A DNA stretch of 64,000 bases from Armillaria gallica (Eukaryota > Basidiomycota > Agaricomycetes > Agaricales > Physalacriaceae). The notes beneath the pieces are model-generated. The model was not told the origin of the DNA. It did no database searches and worked only from the letters and a program-made list of their open reading frames with translations. A program made the position numbers and the translations under genes. The stretch is from NCBI GenBank assembly GCA_037576215.1, contig JBANDB010000006.1, forward strand, positions 5,270,001 to 5,334,000, read 5' to 3'. The first letter of the stretch is position 1. Each line of letters begins with the position of its first letter. Positions 1 to 13,630 of this stretch are shown in pieces.

Positions 1-3000
1 CTCTATTTGCCTGTGTTTCCATTCGGCGCGCTTGCCGCCGGCAAGTTAATCTGCTTTGACAAATCCGAAAAATAAATCTCGAATCTGCTTATGGCAATGC
101 AGCGCTCACGCAGCTGCGAATCGGGATCAACGCTTCAGAGGAGGCACTAATCGAGTTGCCAGAATACCTGATAAATGCAGGGTGATTTTTATTTATGCCA
201 AAGTTCTCTGGTATCTCATCAATCGATTCCTACCTCAGTGACGAGTGTTCCCGGACCTTGGTAGATTAATCTGGATTGAATTTTCTTGATGCTGATTCAG
301 AGTCCACAGAGAAATCTTTTTAGATGTTGTCATACGTACCAACGAACAAGCGCCATACAATAATAGCACAATGTCACGACATATTTTACAGCCAATGGTT
401 GCACTAAGTTCCACAGCAACACAACCCTACTGGTGGAAGATACGTGAATGTGATTTAGAACACAACAGCATAGTATGATGACTTCAACAGCTCCTATTTC
501 CGTCCCTGATGAACTACTATGAATTTGGTATGTCGCATGTCATGAATAACTGGAGCATCAGTTAGTCAAGAAAGTTCGGGAAAGCTATAATGGTGGTAAC
601 ATGTAGTAAGTACCCTTCCAAAGAAAGCTTTTCCATGCAAGGAGGCCATCACACCCAGTGCCTAAATTTGTCGGAATAGCTGTCTTTATCACGGCATCGC
701 AACTCACAATCTGATCAAACATTGTGCGAACAAACGATTCAAATTTCCAAAGGGAGGTGCGCTTTCAACGAAAGCAAAACTTGTTGGTGATGGTTTGCGT
801 AGCACCAAGTAGTCCCGAAATGCGTCCAGTTGACTCAATTGCTAAGTTCGGCCTCGGCTTTCATATTATCCTCTACAGCAAATAACGGTTCATTCCGATC
901 GTGGATCCAAGGTTTTCCAAGTCGAGATTGACCCTCCTCAACGGGATAGGTAATTCTTGGAAAACTACTGATACCGGATCTCCGCATATGTATTAAACGC
1001 CAACTTCCACGAAATCCACAGAAGCCGGGGTGTAAAGAGTCGGACTACCCACGGAAATGAGAGTTTCCGACCATGCGAGCCGCACTCAGCGTGGAAACGC
1101 ATGACCGAATCCGGCCAATTGGATTTATCCCCTCCCTGGCCGACATTTCGGAGTTTCTCCTGTCGGTCATCGTTGCTGTATAGGACGTTGAGCGCGGGGG
1201 AAACACCGCGTTTTTCTTCCCCCAAGCCTGGACTCTGATGTACAGCCTATAGAGTTGTGTCTTCAATTCGGCTCTTGTCAAGGTTCAGCCACATCCGCTT
1301 TTACGGTACGTTTGCGTAATCATCTACTAGGGCCACCTACGAATGCAATGCTTAGGAAATTTGCGGATCATGCGGTTTAACGTCGAAAATGCACTTGTCT
1401 GCGAAAATGTCTTTCTCCGAGCATTTATGGGGTGTTTACTCGGGTGTGTGTCCAATTGGCAGGTGCTATTCATTATTAAATCATATATAGAGTAAGTGTG
1501 CTACGAAGTCCATTCGTAGGTATATCACGGCGCTGGCTTATGTTGGTTGTCCCCCGCCCGCATGGCCTGTTTTTGAAATCATTGCTGCGAGCAGCGGCAT
1601 TTCTGGGCAACTTGAAGTAGGTCTCACCATTTCTTACGCTGACTCTTAATGCGCTGTTATCGCGGACCTTCTCAGCATCATCTTGTGACTCCTCCATGAC
1701 TATTCTATCCACGATCTTCATATGTCAATCTGCTGTGCCTTGACTGGATTCCTGTCGATCCACCCTGACCTGAAAGTGACGATATTGACGGTCTCTATAG
1801 ACGCCTTAGGCTGGTGGCACCCTACTGTTCGCTCGTGGAAAGAGTCGTAATATCTCTCGTCAACTGGTTCATATCCTCTTGATAACTCCAACGGGGAATC
1901 TTATTCTTTGTTCATTCTTGGTGATCCGGAGTCTAAGCGTCCGACGTCACTCCTACTTAACGTACTTTACATGGCGCATGTCTCCTCTCACTGTGACCCA
2001 TATGTCTCTGAAACGGCGACCAAAAGATTTAAGCCTGGCGATGTGTCGTATGCCGCGGATTGCTATCAAGAGCTTGGTCTTCTGAAATAGAATTCTTTAT
2101 AGGAGGTGGGTGATCACAGTGCTCTCCACATGCAGCTGACGTGTAATCATTGAATGATTTTTACCTGAATGCCATACTAGCGATGCGAGCACGAGTCAGG
2201 ATGCTCCGATTAACACTACGTATCGTCGCCGACGTCGACGACTCGATGGCTGCTGTCGTTCTCGATATCAACTTCCACACAGGCTCCTATAGTTCGCTTA
2301 CGACCGGTCGGCCATGACTCATTCTTGTCGGTTCAAAGGCGCACAATTCGGATTTGATGTTCCTAAATCTCACCGCGCTGCCCATTAAGACACCTTGGGG
2401 TCGGCGCCACGGATGAAAGCTTTCTCCGTAATCCCGATCTTATTGAATACTTCCAACAAGACTGTACATCCCCAACTTCAAAACCGGTCTAGATATTAGG
2501 TACTCTGCGGTGCTTGCTGAACGTTGACCCATGCAGGGTGCGGGAAGCGAATACGTACTTATGCCTTTTGGACAGCCAGCTAGTATGGGTTACGACTCGA
2601 ATTGACTGATGAGAACAAACTCCACACCCGGCCTAAAAGAACAGAACTTGATCTTTTGAACAGACTATACATCCACTATTCCAATTCGTTAGTAACGGCA
2701 GCAGATGTGTCGCAAAGCGTCGATAACCAAACAGATCAAGCGCTGTGATGAGACTGATACGTGCAAGAAAGGACGAAACAGCAGCGAGGTGTTTGTACGG
2801 CAGATCAACAGGGACATAAGGCTCGTTTCCAGTATACACTCTTAGCGCGGCTCATCCCTCTGTTTACCCTACACCAGGACCAGGTGGACGATGCCGGCAT
2901 AACAGTAGTATGGAGAACACAAAGTCATGTCGGAGCATAACGTTCGTTCTCCACCGATGAGAATCCGGCGTACTTTGCAGCGACCCGTGCTTCCAGGCGC

Positions 3001-3316
3001 TTCTAAGTTCTGTAGTGATGTTCTTGACGTAAAAATTGCTTGCTGCATATCTACGAAGTTGTGGAAGGGTGCCGATGAGAACGGTAACAGACGGTAGCAT
3101 CAAATGAAAGTAATGAATGTCGAGAACTCTGAAAAATGAAGCTTCATCGAAGCAGTCGTTGACCTTCGCGGCTGGCCCCCGGTAAATTTGAGAGGAAAGA
3201 TGACATCAGCGGCCACGCGACTTCCGAATCGTATCCATGTTCGAGCAGGACGTCGTCGTACCATCGGTTAATACAGTTTCCTTTCTTCTGCTCTTTCCAC
3301 CACCATCTCGGTCGCC
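1..3316. other. No recognisable gene
   Basis: Only short open frames (under 90 codons) occur here on either strand. None shows a recognisable domain, and I could not join them through plausible GT..AG introns into a familiar protein. No long repeat, tRNA or LTR was seen. It could hold part of a fast-evolving gene or old decayed sequence. Confidence 0.5.
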
Positions 3317-6300
3317 ATGGTCGCGCAGCAGACAATCAAGGAAAAGGCGGCGACGTGGCTGAGGGCGACCTTCAAGTCCAGAAGGACCGTCAAGACTTGG
3401 ATTCGATGCTGCATTTCGCTCGCCATTTCGTTGATCTACCTCTGTGCTACCGAAACTTCGAATGCTGAGGGACAGGCGGCGTTCTTTGCTTCGTGCGTTT
3501 CGGTTTTCATTTTACGCTGATGTTCGACAATTTGTTTCCTAGGATCCTGGCAGTTATGCTACCGCCGTCGTTCGCGCTATCGATGTTTGTGTTTGCATCG
3601 GCTACGCTCATAATAGGTTTTTAGCCTTTTTCTTGCTCGTGGATCCACCTAACAGCGGCTAGGTATGCTTTTCGGTTGGGCGTGGGGCTGCGCCGCCATG
3701 GCTTCTGCTCTTTCGGTTCGTGACCAGGCTCGATTGGCGCGGCAAGTTCAGGCTCTCGGGGCTTCGTTGGTTCTTTGCAGTCATTGTATCCAAGTTTAGG
3801 CTCATTTTATGCCTACAGCGGCACTCCTCCTACGGCAATTCAATACCAAAGCGCCATTTTCCACGGCCTGTTTCTTGATCCTCGGTCAGCGGTCTCATTC
3901 ATATCTGCACCTTCCGCTCAACTTTATTGTGCAGGTCTTCGGCCGTCTTCGGTGCTTTCTTCTTCATTGGGACCTTCTTTCTGTCCACCGTTGTGGCATA
4001 CAGACCGAAGCTCGCCCTTTTCAGTATATTCGGCACCATTGTCCTGGATGTCATGTGTGTCTATGGTCCCAGTTAGTTGATAATCATAATCATTCTACGC
4101 GTCGGATTCAATCAATTGCCTGTAGCTTTTCCGGTGCCTCAGTATACTCTCGCCAAATTGTTCCTAATTCCTAGCGGCTTTTATCTCGCAACTGCCATCG
4201 CATGCCTCATCTTCATTTTCCCGGAATCTTTGAATCATGTTTGGCTGTGAGTATTATATATCAAAGCCATTTATCTATTAAATCTTGGTATGTAGGAGTT
4301 TGCTTGGTGACGGCATGCTTAAAGTTTGTTTTCCAATTTATCTCGTCTTCACATTCCTTACCTAACCGCGTCTATATAGCCCGTCCTTGATATCATCGAT
4401 CTTCAGGCTGAAACCTTGCAGGCGAATGCCTCGGACCACGAGGCAATGGAAGCCCTGATTCAGCGAGGGAAAGCGTACCGTGCCTTAGTAGTCGCAGGAT
4501 TTCAAGGCCTGCAGGGCCAAATTGGCCTCATTGATCTCGAGAGCTCGATGGGAAGGCTAGGCGCTGCAGATTTGAAGCAGGTGAACAAGGAATTAAAGAC
4601 GTTGACGAACCGGACAGCGTGAGCATTTTTTTGATGTGTGATAGGGGTTGATATTCACACTCAATCACAGTGGATTATTAGCGTTCCAGACGGCAGTAGA
4701 CGATTTGCTTGTTGCACATGCCAAAGCTGGTAATGATGGAGATCCGAAGTCTAACGCAGCAACCATGAACCGATCAATCTTGCTATTGCGCGATATGAGG
4801 GCTCGCGAAATGAAGCATGGCCATGACCTAGAGACCTTGGTCCCATTACTGTCTAATGCGTCCAAGACCCTTAACGGTGACTGTTCGGAAACTGTCAAGG
4901 TCATCACGTTGTGGTTCCAAGACTGCAATAGTGCAAGGTGGACGTGGTTGTTCAGTAAGCCATCTCCCGAGAAGATCCAACAAAGGCAGCAGGGTCTGGT
5001 TGATCAGTTGAATGTTATCAAGAAATCATTGGACCACTTCCGTAACGTCGAACGTGTTCAGCTCATCAAGCCATTTGAGCAATTTTTCGATCCAGTCACC
5101 GGTCGACCACTTGCCTCAGTTGAGGAAAATGCGGGTAACTCGGGTTTCTCTGTGAGGTGCGTGGTTACCAGACGTGCCTGGATGCTTTGTTCATGCTCAT
5201 CAATACTGATTGGGGTATTTGTTACTCTTAAAGGTCGCTGTTCATATGTTTCGTGTTCTGTGATACTTTGGAGGCCTTTGCGGATTCCCTAATCAAGCTC
5301 CTGACCCTGATTGTCTATCTTGATGATAAGCGGCCGAAGTCTAGGCTGTGGATGCCCATAGGATTCGGGAGTGTGGGGGGCAGAGCAAAAGGGACCGTCG
5401 GAACAAATAAGAATGTTTCGCCCTTCGCAATGGGGGCGCCCACAGATCCGTTCAAATTTGACGAGAGCCTAGCCGAGTCTCAGGATACGTTGAAGGCTGA
5501 AGGCGAGAAAGCTGAAATGGAGCCAGGGGTGTTCCGACATGGTCAGTTGATATTTTCCCTGATGAGGCTGATTGATACCGATGATTGCATATGTGTAGCT
5601 CGAGATCCTGATGCACTTCCACCCAAATCTGCACTTGGGAAGTTCTCTCTCAAGCTAGCCTCGGCTGTCAGGTTTTTCTGGTCTCCCCAGGGCGTCTATG
5701 CGACGAGATATGCCCTTGTGTCTATAGCGCTCTGGATTCCGTCCGTTTGTTTCTCGAGTTCATGGTTCGTGTATCAGTATCGAGGACTTTGGGCGCTGAT
5801 TATGGCTCAGGTGAATTTACTTTACCTTGTCCTTGTTTCTTTCTGTTCACTACTGTATACTGATATATGGTCATCGATAGATCGGTCTAGCCGTATTTGC
5901 GGGAGATCAGGTATGTTCCATGTTTTATGAACGGGGGTTGAAGTTATTCTGATTGCTTTGTCCAGATATATAGCTACGGCGTTCGATTAATCGGGACTGG
6001 CATTGGTTTGCTCAGTAAGCTCATCGGTTCTGGTTTAGTTCTTTGTTGATGTAGGAAATAGATGGTCTTGTGGCGTGGTATATCGGTGCTGCCCGAGGGA
6101 ATGGTAACCCCTACGGTGTCGTTATAATCACGGTGCGTGTTTCTCGTCTCTGTCTTATTGGGTATGCTAACTCAAACCCTTAACTTCGAATGTAGACAGC
6201 CTTGACTGCGCCCTTCATGTTAAAGAGCATCACATGTCGTCCCAGTGACAAAGCCTTCTGGAGTATGATCGGAGTAACAACTGTATTCGGTGAGCCAAGA

Positions 6301-7830
6301 TAGCTGAGTTTAGAGCGAACATCGTGTAAACGTCTTTCCCCTAGTTGTCGGATACAGTTGGGTCGATGCCCATCAGGTCATGCTGGTCAACACCGGAATA
6401 GGTATCGATATCGCATGGAAGCGAGCGTGAGTCTGTTATGCCATGCGCAGTTTGTTACTCACTCTTTTAATCTTAGCCTGCTTATCATCATTGGGTTCAC
6501 TGCAGGGGTACGCGATCTATACTTGTCTTGGTTTATGTGCACGCACCTGATACAGCTTCCGTCAATGACCAGTTTATCGTTATGATTGTACCTAGGCTGA
6601 CGTCTTCTCGTGTCTTCGTCCGTCGGTCTTTGGCTGCCATTATAGATGAACTGGGGCACCTATTTGCTTCGGAAGTTGAAGCATTCCTAGCGGAAGAGCG
6701 TAAGACTCGGCTTAATGATGACCTGGAGAAGCGCCATACGAATGGATCCGATGATGGGTCAACGAAGGAGGAGCGTATCCGGACGTTCACACCTAGTATG
6801 CTTGCGATTGCTGTAAGTTCCGCTCTTTCGGTGCATGTGCTTATGAGGTTTACGTGCTGCAGACTCGACTACAAGAGCTGCAGCCGACGCTAACTGCTGC
6901 AAAATGGGAACCCCAGGTTAGAGGCCAGTGGCCGTACGAGCAATACACTTTATTGCATTCGAAACTGTATGATTCTTCTGTCCTTTCCGACCTGAGCTTA
7001 AGAATTTAATGTGCTTGAACCTATATAGGACAAGGCTTCTTTCGACGTTGAACCTTCTCGTGGGAGCTTTGTCAAGAATGGACGAGCGATGGTGTGGCAT
7101 CCTCGTACATCACGTTGGTAGTGTTCTATGTTGTTTACATTCAATATTGATCTTCGCTGTAGACCCCATTCATGAACCCCAGCTTCGTGCGTTCTTTCAT
7201 CCGCTGTCATCTCTTTCAATGGGATTAACTCAGGATCTGCAGCTTTCTGATGTATTTACAAAGATTTCCGTCATCTCCAGCTGCCTTGCCGGCGCTCGTC
7301 CTTTGCCTCCCGCGTTTCTCAGCCTAAAGGATCGGATCATCTATCACGAGCGTCGTTCGAAGGCTGTTCGGCAGAAACATGCCCAGATACAAGAGGAGGG
7401 AAGAGATGATGACTCCGTTTCTTCCGATTCCGACGTAGAGGACTCTACGGACCTTGTACCGGAAAAGGTGGACGATACCAAGATTGGTATCAAAGAGCTG
7501 ACAATACGGCTTCTCATGGTGAGTTTATGGTTTACGTCACTGATATATACTAATCACCATGCATAGGATCCTCATCTTCCGGCGCATTCCACGGGTGAGT
7601 ATTTTGACTGGCTGCGGCGAAGTGTTGGTTTTGAATGTGACTGTCATTTTCAGCTGTAATTGCACTTTCTTCCGTCATGACAGTGAGTTCCAGGCTTTAT
7701 GACGGTTTGTGAAGCTGACTATGGCTCGGAATAGCATCTAGATGATACTTCTGGTATTATTAAGGATCTGTGTGGCGAGACATCCTTTGCCAGTTTGGAT
7801 ATGTTGCATCGACGTTTCTTGACCTTTTGA
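3317..7830 (+). CDS. FUSC-like / DUF2421 multi-spanning membrane transporter, multi-exon
   Basis: Joined by eye across many introns of about 50 nt, the exons give a large protein of the fungal family with a putative ER-transporter 6-TM N-terminal domain, an FUSC-like central membrane block and a C-terminal DUF2421 region. Exon 1 starts MVAQQTIKEKAATWLRATF and ends at 3492. Exon 2 is 3543-3616 (ILAVMLPPSFALSMFVFA), exon 3 begins at 3663, and an intron at 3885-3934 leads into SSAVFGAFFFIGTF. Further family-like segments are FPVPQYTLAKLFLIPSGFYL, GLWALIMAQIGLAVFAGDQ and, in the second membrane half, FVVGYSWVDAHQVM. An acidic serine-rich stretch lies near 7400-7460, and the last exon ends SLDMLHRRFLTF then TGA. 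The family is thought to export organic acids or amphipathic compounds; substrate and membrane here are unknown. The junction near 4250-4380 does not keep frame with the obvious GTGAGT donor, so that boundary is uncertain and may hide a small lesion. Confidence 0.82.
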
Positions 7831-8328
7831 GGAAGAGGCACTGGGTCGAACCGTTTAGGACATTATCGGATACCGATAGTCATCGATCATGGTGCGTGAG
7901 ATATTGGGAATTGTCTAACGAATCTAGCATCCTTGTATTCTCTCCGTGTACTTCAGTCTAGCCCTTTATGAGATCGTTCGAAGATATGTATATTGGTCGG
8001 CCCGAGCTGCGGACAACAGGAAATCGAGCAAAGTTTAAGCTGATTCAAGTCTAAGCTAAACGTGTCCGAATAATGTACAATGAAACTCCTTGACTTGCAT
8101 GGGTTTTCTTTGGTGTCGCCATTAGGTTTGGAATGTACCCTATTAATGTAAAGCCGCCGCAGCTCAGTCACTCCATAGGACCGTCTCATACGAAACGCGC
8201 TAGCCCTACCGTTTGGTGAACTTACTTCCTGATGCCCGTGTAAACAAGACTACACATTTGAACTTCAAGTGTACGATGCGGAGATACAGACGAGTAATGA
8301 TTATGAACATACGATCACGAAACAAAAA

Positions 8329-9738
8329 TTAAAATGGCTGTTCTGCAAGAACCTCTGACACTTTCACAATCAACACCGTCTTTCCCCTAAGCTCCGCAGC
8401 AAAATACGCTTTCGCCCCTCCAACACCCTTGGCCATGACCACTCGGGATATGCGGTCGTACTCTTCCGGCCCGTCGACTCGTCTGATCTTGCATACAAAA
8501 TCCCTCTTCTTCGTGTATACCAGGATATCCCCGTCGAGCATCCGTTTGTACGAAGATAGGTCAAAGGGTACCTGGACTTTGATAACAATGCTCTTAGGTG
8601 AATCAGCAGACAGGTTCTTGGGCGTATGCGCATGTCCTAAGTGGTGATGAGACTGGGGTGTGTCGGGAGTGGGGATAGACAAAAGGCCACGAGATAACTC
8701 GGCCAGCGGTAGGAGAATCCCGTCCTGAGGGTCATAGTATGGGATGAGGGTGATAGTGTTCCGCACCGAAAATGGCTGACAAAGGGGCTTGTGGGTGCGC
8801 CAGTGCGAGCCTGAATGAAACGTCAGGGAGGCATAACATGCTATGAAGGCTGAACGCACGCTGACACGCTGTCGAACAATACCACGCAGTCTGACACTTT
8901 GAGCACAGCCGGAGTTGGACACCATCTCCTCCTGGCTTCTTGCAGAATTCGCATGCTTTGATGTCCATCGGTCTTTCGTCCCCTGAACGTTTCCTCAGCC
9001 ATCGCTGCACAACAGCTGTGACTTCTGGGACACACGCGGGCTGAAACTTCCGTGGTGTGACTCCATCTGCGTCCGCGATGTGTATGTCAGCGCCAAATTC
9101 CATCAGAAGGTCGATAGCGCTGATTCCATTGGTCTGGAAGCACACGAGTAGGGGAACTTCACCGTAGCGGTTACGCTGATTGGGATCTGACCCAGATTCG
9201 AGGAGAACGCGAGAGAGATCGAGTTTGGCCAGGTGGTTCATAGTTCCGTGGGATAGGGCGGTGTTTCCGGCGATATCTGGGAGGTCTACAGGCGCACCAC
9301 GAGATATGAGATATTTGAGGACTTGAATGTGCTGGGGATTGGGTTTTTCTAGGTCTTGCGCACCAGATACGACGATTGTAAGATACCCAAACTTATACGG
9401 TGTCTCTGTACCTTCGAGATCGGGAGCGTATCCAGATTCGACTTCCTAGTTTGACAGTTCAGGGACTGAGGAAACCAGGTATGTGCCGAGCTCACCTTGA
9501 CGACTTTGTCATATTCTCCTAGGTAGCAGCATAGCCCGAAGTAGGTGAGCTTAAGAGCGTCAAAGGAGGAGGAATTGCTGCAGTAAAGTTTATGTAGAGT
9601 CTTGCTGTCCATCTCATAGGACAGGTAGCCAGGCTGATCTAGGATCTCGTGCATTTGTTTGGTTACTGAGAGTCCACCGCTGCCATCGCCTTTGTGGGTA
9701 GACTTTGTTGGCGAAACTATAGGCTGAACGTAGGGCAT
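8329..9738 (-). CDS. Ankyrin-repeat / MYND zinc-finger protein, copy A
   Basis: The ATG at 9736-9738 opens exon 1 (SPTKSTHKGDGSGG, ending LGEYDKVVK). An intron at 9445-9495 follows, then VESGY..DLEGTETPYKFGYLT, then two ankyrin-like segments (VLKYLISRGAPVDLPD; LLMEFGADIHIADADG). A MYND finger follows: CEFC, LCSKC, TAWYCSTACQR and, after a further intron, SHWRTHKPLC. MYND fingers bind proline-rich partners, and ankyrin-MYND proteins are abundant in mushrooms, usually without assigned function. The C-terminal region (VDGPEEYDRISRVV; ends VLAEQPF) is shared with copy B. A probable leader intron (9740-9802) lies just upstream of the ATG. Codons look intact, so the gene is probably functional; its role is unknown. 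Confidence 0.82.
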
Positions 9739-9815
9739 TCTGGGAAGTGGTTTGGAAGTGATCGATGAAAATCTTCAAAACAATGGGAGATGGGCAACAT
9801 ACCTGTATGTATGCG

Positions 9816-10145
9816 GGGAACGTAGAATTCTGCGTTTGCGTTTGCACTTGCGTGTTGCGTTTGTACGCATGTGTTGTTACGTCTAAGAGCGTGACGGAAT
9901 GGGCGTCTTGTGCGTTGGCGCTTACAACCAAGTCACGGGAAAATCTCCAGGAAATTCAGAAAAGTGAGTCCATGCTCAAGAGAAAACATAATTAACCTGT
10001 ATCGATGGAATGACACTAGCTATCGGGAGACCATACATTTAAGCGCATGGATAGGACAAACGCACGCAAGTTGAAAACATGCAGACGCATACAAACGCAG
10101 GTGAACGCGCCCACGCAAGGGTGTAACGCAGAATTTTCCTGGCCC
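9816..10145. mobile_element. 330-bp MITE-like element with terminal inverted repeats
   Basis: Comparison with unit B shows an insertion here. It begins GGGAACGTAGAATTCTGCGTT and its other end, reverse complemented, reads GGGCCAGGAAAATTCTGCGTT. These share GGG and AATTCTGCGTT, with further imperfect inverted similarity inside (GCGTTTGTACGC / GCGTTTGTATGC). It is flanked by ATGTATGCG (9807-9815) and ATATATGCG (10146-10154), a 9-bp duplication with one mismatch; unit B has a single ATATATGCG there. The 9-bp duplication suggests a Mutator-like (MULE) family, non-autonomous because no gene is inside. It lies about 13 bp upstream of a likely 5' leader intron donor of the copy A gene. Confidence 0.78.
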
Positions 10146-10395
10146 ATATATGCGTCGGTTTTGACTTTGAAATCACCTAAGTTTCTAGGGCCAAAGCCAT
10201 AGGGTAATTGTGGCACTTCGAGTTCAACATTCTATTTGCCCCCCAGGACATAGGTTTTGGAACGCAGACTGATACAGCAACGATGAGAGACCCAGTATGC
10301 ACCGAAATACAGATCAAACTCAGATACTCGTCGCAGCAGACCTCGATGATGGTCTCGAGTTCAACATGACAGTGACTGGATCTGCGGGGCTCACG

Positions 10396-10424
10396 TAGAT
10401 AGATAGATGGATAGATAGATAATC
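10396..10424. repeat. GATA tetranucleotide microsatellite
   Basis: Short (GATA)n-like run, interrupted once by GATG, in the 5' flank of copy A. The corresponding stretch of unit B (near 13105) keeps only GGATAGATAG, so the run has changed since the duplication. Confidence 0.7.
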
Positions 10425-11397
10425 GGTTCATGCCAGTGGAACGCCAGGGCTCTGTGACACCACGAAACGTCATTCTCGAAGACAAAGCCTGCAACAAAAT
10501 ACCAATTTGACGGTTTAAAATGCATGCCGAAGGGTGCCAGATAGCCTGAGTGTGGTATTTGAGCTACGAACGACTCAGAATTCGATACTGACTATATATC
10601 AATTTGAGCCTTCTCTTCTCCTGATACAAGTCGCAAACTGGCATTAGATGAGGTCCATCAGTGTCGGTACCATGAAAGCAATGATAATGCACGAAGTAAA
10701 ATTTCCTTGGGAGTTATGGCCAAAGTCTGCCAAGTACGACGTTATGGACGTAGAGAAAACCGGACTTCGAGAGATGGGAGACGGAAGCAAAATGCGTACT
10801 TGCCTAATGTAGATTGATATTTCCTTTGTCAGCGTTTTTGATTTTCTGTCCATCTAATTGCCGCCGCCCCTTCCTTCGTTCCTCTAGTTCTGAGACCGTC
10901 ATTTTCTTGCTTTCAGCGTCAAGTATACAGAGAGACGGTTCCGAATCTACCTAATTCTCACCAGGGTCACCACCAGGTCAGATGTCTTTTCGTTGCGGTC
11001 AGGGACGACTAATTATGCAGGCCGCCTTTCTTGCACGGTTGCGGCTACGTAACTGTCGGGAACGGTTTAACATCAGAAGAGAGTGGAGTGGAATTTCATT
11101 GTTCCTTTGGGGTGCGACATCGAGAATTAGGAGATTGGCCGAATAATGTACAATGAAGCACATTGTTTGCTTGCACGGGTTTCTTTGGTATCGCCATTAG
11201 GTTTGGAATGTACCCTAATAGTCTAAAGCCGCCGCAGCTCAGTCCTCCATAGGATCGTCTCGTACGAAGCGCGCTAGCCCTGCCGTTTGCCGAACTTACT
11301 TCCTGATGGCCGTGTAAATAAGACTACTTGAACCTCAGTGTATGATGCGGAGATACAGACGAGTAATGATTATGAACATACGATCACGAAACAAAAA

Positions 11398-12813
11398 TTA
11401 AAATGGCTGTTCTGCAAGAACCTCTGACACTTTCACAATCATCGCTGTCTTTCCCCTAAGCTCCGCAGCAAAATACGCTTTCGCCCCTCCAACACCCTTG
11501 GTCCTGACCACTTGTGATATGCGGTCATACTCTTCCGGCCCGTCGACTCGTCTAATCGTGCATACAAAATCCCTCTTCTTCGTGTATACCAGGAGATCCC
11601 CGCCGGGCCTTACATTTCGTCTGTTCGAAAGTGCGTCGAATGGTACCTGAACTTTGATAACGATGCTCTTAGGTGAATCAGCAGACAGGTTCTTGGGCGT
11701 ATGCGCGAAGCGGTGATGAGACTCGGGCGTGTTGGGCGTGGGGATAGACAAAAGGTCACGAGAAAACTTGGCTAGTGGCTGAACAAACCCGTTTCGAGCT
11801 TCGGAGTAGTATGGGATGAGGGTGACAGTGTTCCGCACCGAAAATGGCTGACAAAGGGGCTTGTGGGTAGGCCAGTGCGAGCCTGAATGAAACGTCAGGG
11901 AGGCATAACATGCTACGAAGGCTGAAACATACGCTGACACGCTGTCGAACAATACCTCGCAGTCTGACACTTTGAGCACAGCCTGAGTTGGACACCGTCT
12001 CCTCCTGCCTTCTTGCAACATTCGCATGCTTTGGTGTCCATCGGTCTTTCGTCCCCTGAGCGTTTCCTCAGCCATCGCTGCACAGCAGCTGTCACCTCTG
12101 GACCAGCCTTGAGCTGAAACTCCCGAGGCCTGACTCCATCTGCGTCGGCGATGTCAATGTCAGCACCGAATTCCATGAGAAGGTCGATAGCGCCGATTCC
12201 ATTGGTCTGGAAGCAATCAAGCAGGGGCACTTCGCCATAGCGGTTACGCTGATTGGGATCTGACCCAGATTCGAGGAGCACGCGACACAGATCGAGCTTG
12301 GCCAAGTGGTTCATAGTTCCATGGGATAGAGCGGTGTATCCGGCGATATCTGGGAGGTCCACAGGCGCACCACGAGATATGAGATATTTGAGTAATTTAA
12401 TGTGCAGGGGATTGGGTATTTGTAGGCGTTGAGCACCAGATACAACGATTGTGAGATACCCAAATTTATACGGTGTTTCTGTACCTTCGAGGTCGGGTGT
12501 GTCGCCAGATTCAACTTCCTGATATGACATTTCAGTGACTGAGGAAACTTGGTGAATGTGGTAAGTTCACCTTGACGACTTTGTCGTAATCTCCTAGGTA
12601 GCAACATAGTCCGAAATAGGTGAGCTTACGGGGGTCAAAGGAGGAAGATCTGTCGTTGTAAAGTTCTCGTAGAGTCTGGCCGCCCATTTCGCAGGACAGG
12701 TAGCCACGTTGGTCTAAGATCTTGTGCATTTGTTTGGTTACTGAGATTCCACCGCTGCCATCTCCTTCGTGGGTAGACTTTGTTGGTGAGACTATAAGCC
12801 GAAATTGGGACAT
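11398..12813 (-). CDS. Ankyrin-repeat / MYND zinc-finger protein, copy B
   Basis: Tandem paralogue of the 8329-9738 gene with the same exon plan. Exon 1 starts at ATG 12811-12813 (SPTKSTHEGDGSGG, ending LGDYDKVVK). Then follow VESGDTPDLEGTETPYKFGY, ankyrin-like segments (YLISRGAPVDLPDIAGYTAL; LLMEFGADIDIADADG) and the MYND finger (CECCKKAGG, LCSKCQTARYCSTACQR, then SHWPTHKPLC after an intron). The C-terminus again ends VLAEQPF. Differences from copy A include WYC to RYC in the finger, a few residues around VRPGGDLLVYTKK and small indels, so the copies are diverging but both are open. A short upstream ATG frame at 12913 (MILGDLKVKTDAYIQ) ends at a possible leader-intron donor and would be out of frame with the main protein. 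Function unknown. Confidence 0.82.
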
Positions 12814-13630
12814 TCTGGGATAAGTGGTCGATGCGAATCTTCAAAACAATGGGAGATGAGTAACATACCTGTATATATGCGTCGGTTTTGACTTTTAAAT
12901 CACCTAAAATCATAGCGCCAAAATGTTAGGATACTGGTCACTTCATTCTAACTGGCACCCCCAGGACATAATTTTTGGAACGCAGATAGACGCAGCGAAG
13001 GTGAGAGACTAAGTATGCACAGAAATACATTCAAACACAGATATTCGTCGCCGTAGACCTCAAAATGATCTCGAATTCAACACGATAGCAGCTGGATGCA
13101 AGCCTTGCGAGGATAGATAGAAAACCGATCCGTCACCCGTGTCCCAGTAAGGAACTGTGGCACCACGAAGCGGAAGACAAGGCCTGCAAAAAGAAGCCTG
13201 TTTAGACTTCCGCTTTGAAAATCGTGCCAGAGGGTGCCAGATAGAGCCACGGACGAGATACTGACTACTAATTTGAGCCTTCTCTTTTCCTGATACAAGT
13301 CGAAAACTAGGGGTACATCAGAATATACTGTCCGTACCATGAAGCAATGATAGCGCACAGAGTCAAATTCCCTTGGAGCTCGGGTCAAAGCCCGCAAGTA
13401 CGACGTTATGGACGCAGAGAAAACCAGACTTTGAGATGGGAGACGGAAGCAAAATGAGCACTTGCCTAATGTAGACTGATATTTCCTTTGTCAGCGTTTC
13501 GGACGTAATTCCCGACGGCGATGATTTTCTGTCCATCTAATCGCCGTGGCGCTTTCCTTCGTTCCAGGTTTCCTTAGTTCAGACCGTCACTTTCTTTCTT
13601 ACAGTCAAGTGTTCAGAGAGTCGGTCCCAA

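Larger units (their letters stand above)
8066..11138. repeat. Tandem segmental duplication, unit A
   Basis: Unit A begins CCGAATAATGTACAATGAA and ends GAATTAGGAGATTG, directly abutting unit B, which starts with the same bases. The match covers 3' flank, the ankyrin-MYND gene, its 5' flank and a conserved distal block (GAGAGTGGAGTGGAATTTCA near 11080). Excluding a 330-bp insertion the unit is about 2.74 kb, close to unit B without its own extra DNA. Confidence 0.85.

Noticed and set aside
4665..4928. Minus-strand 87-codon frame
   Set aside because: Shadow of a well-supported exon of the FUSC-like transporter.
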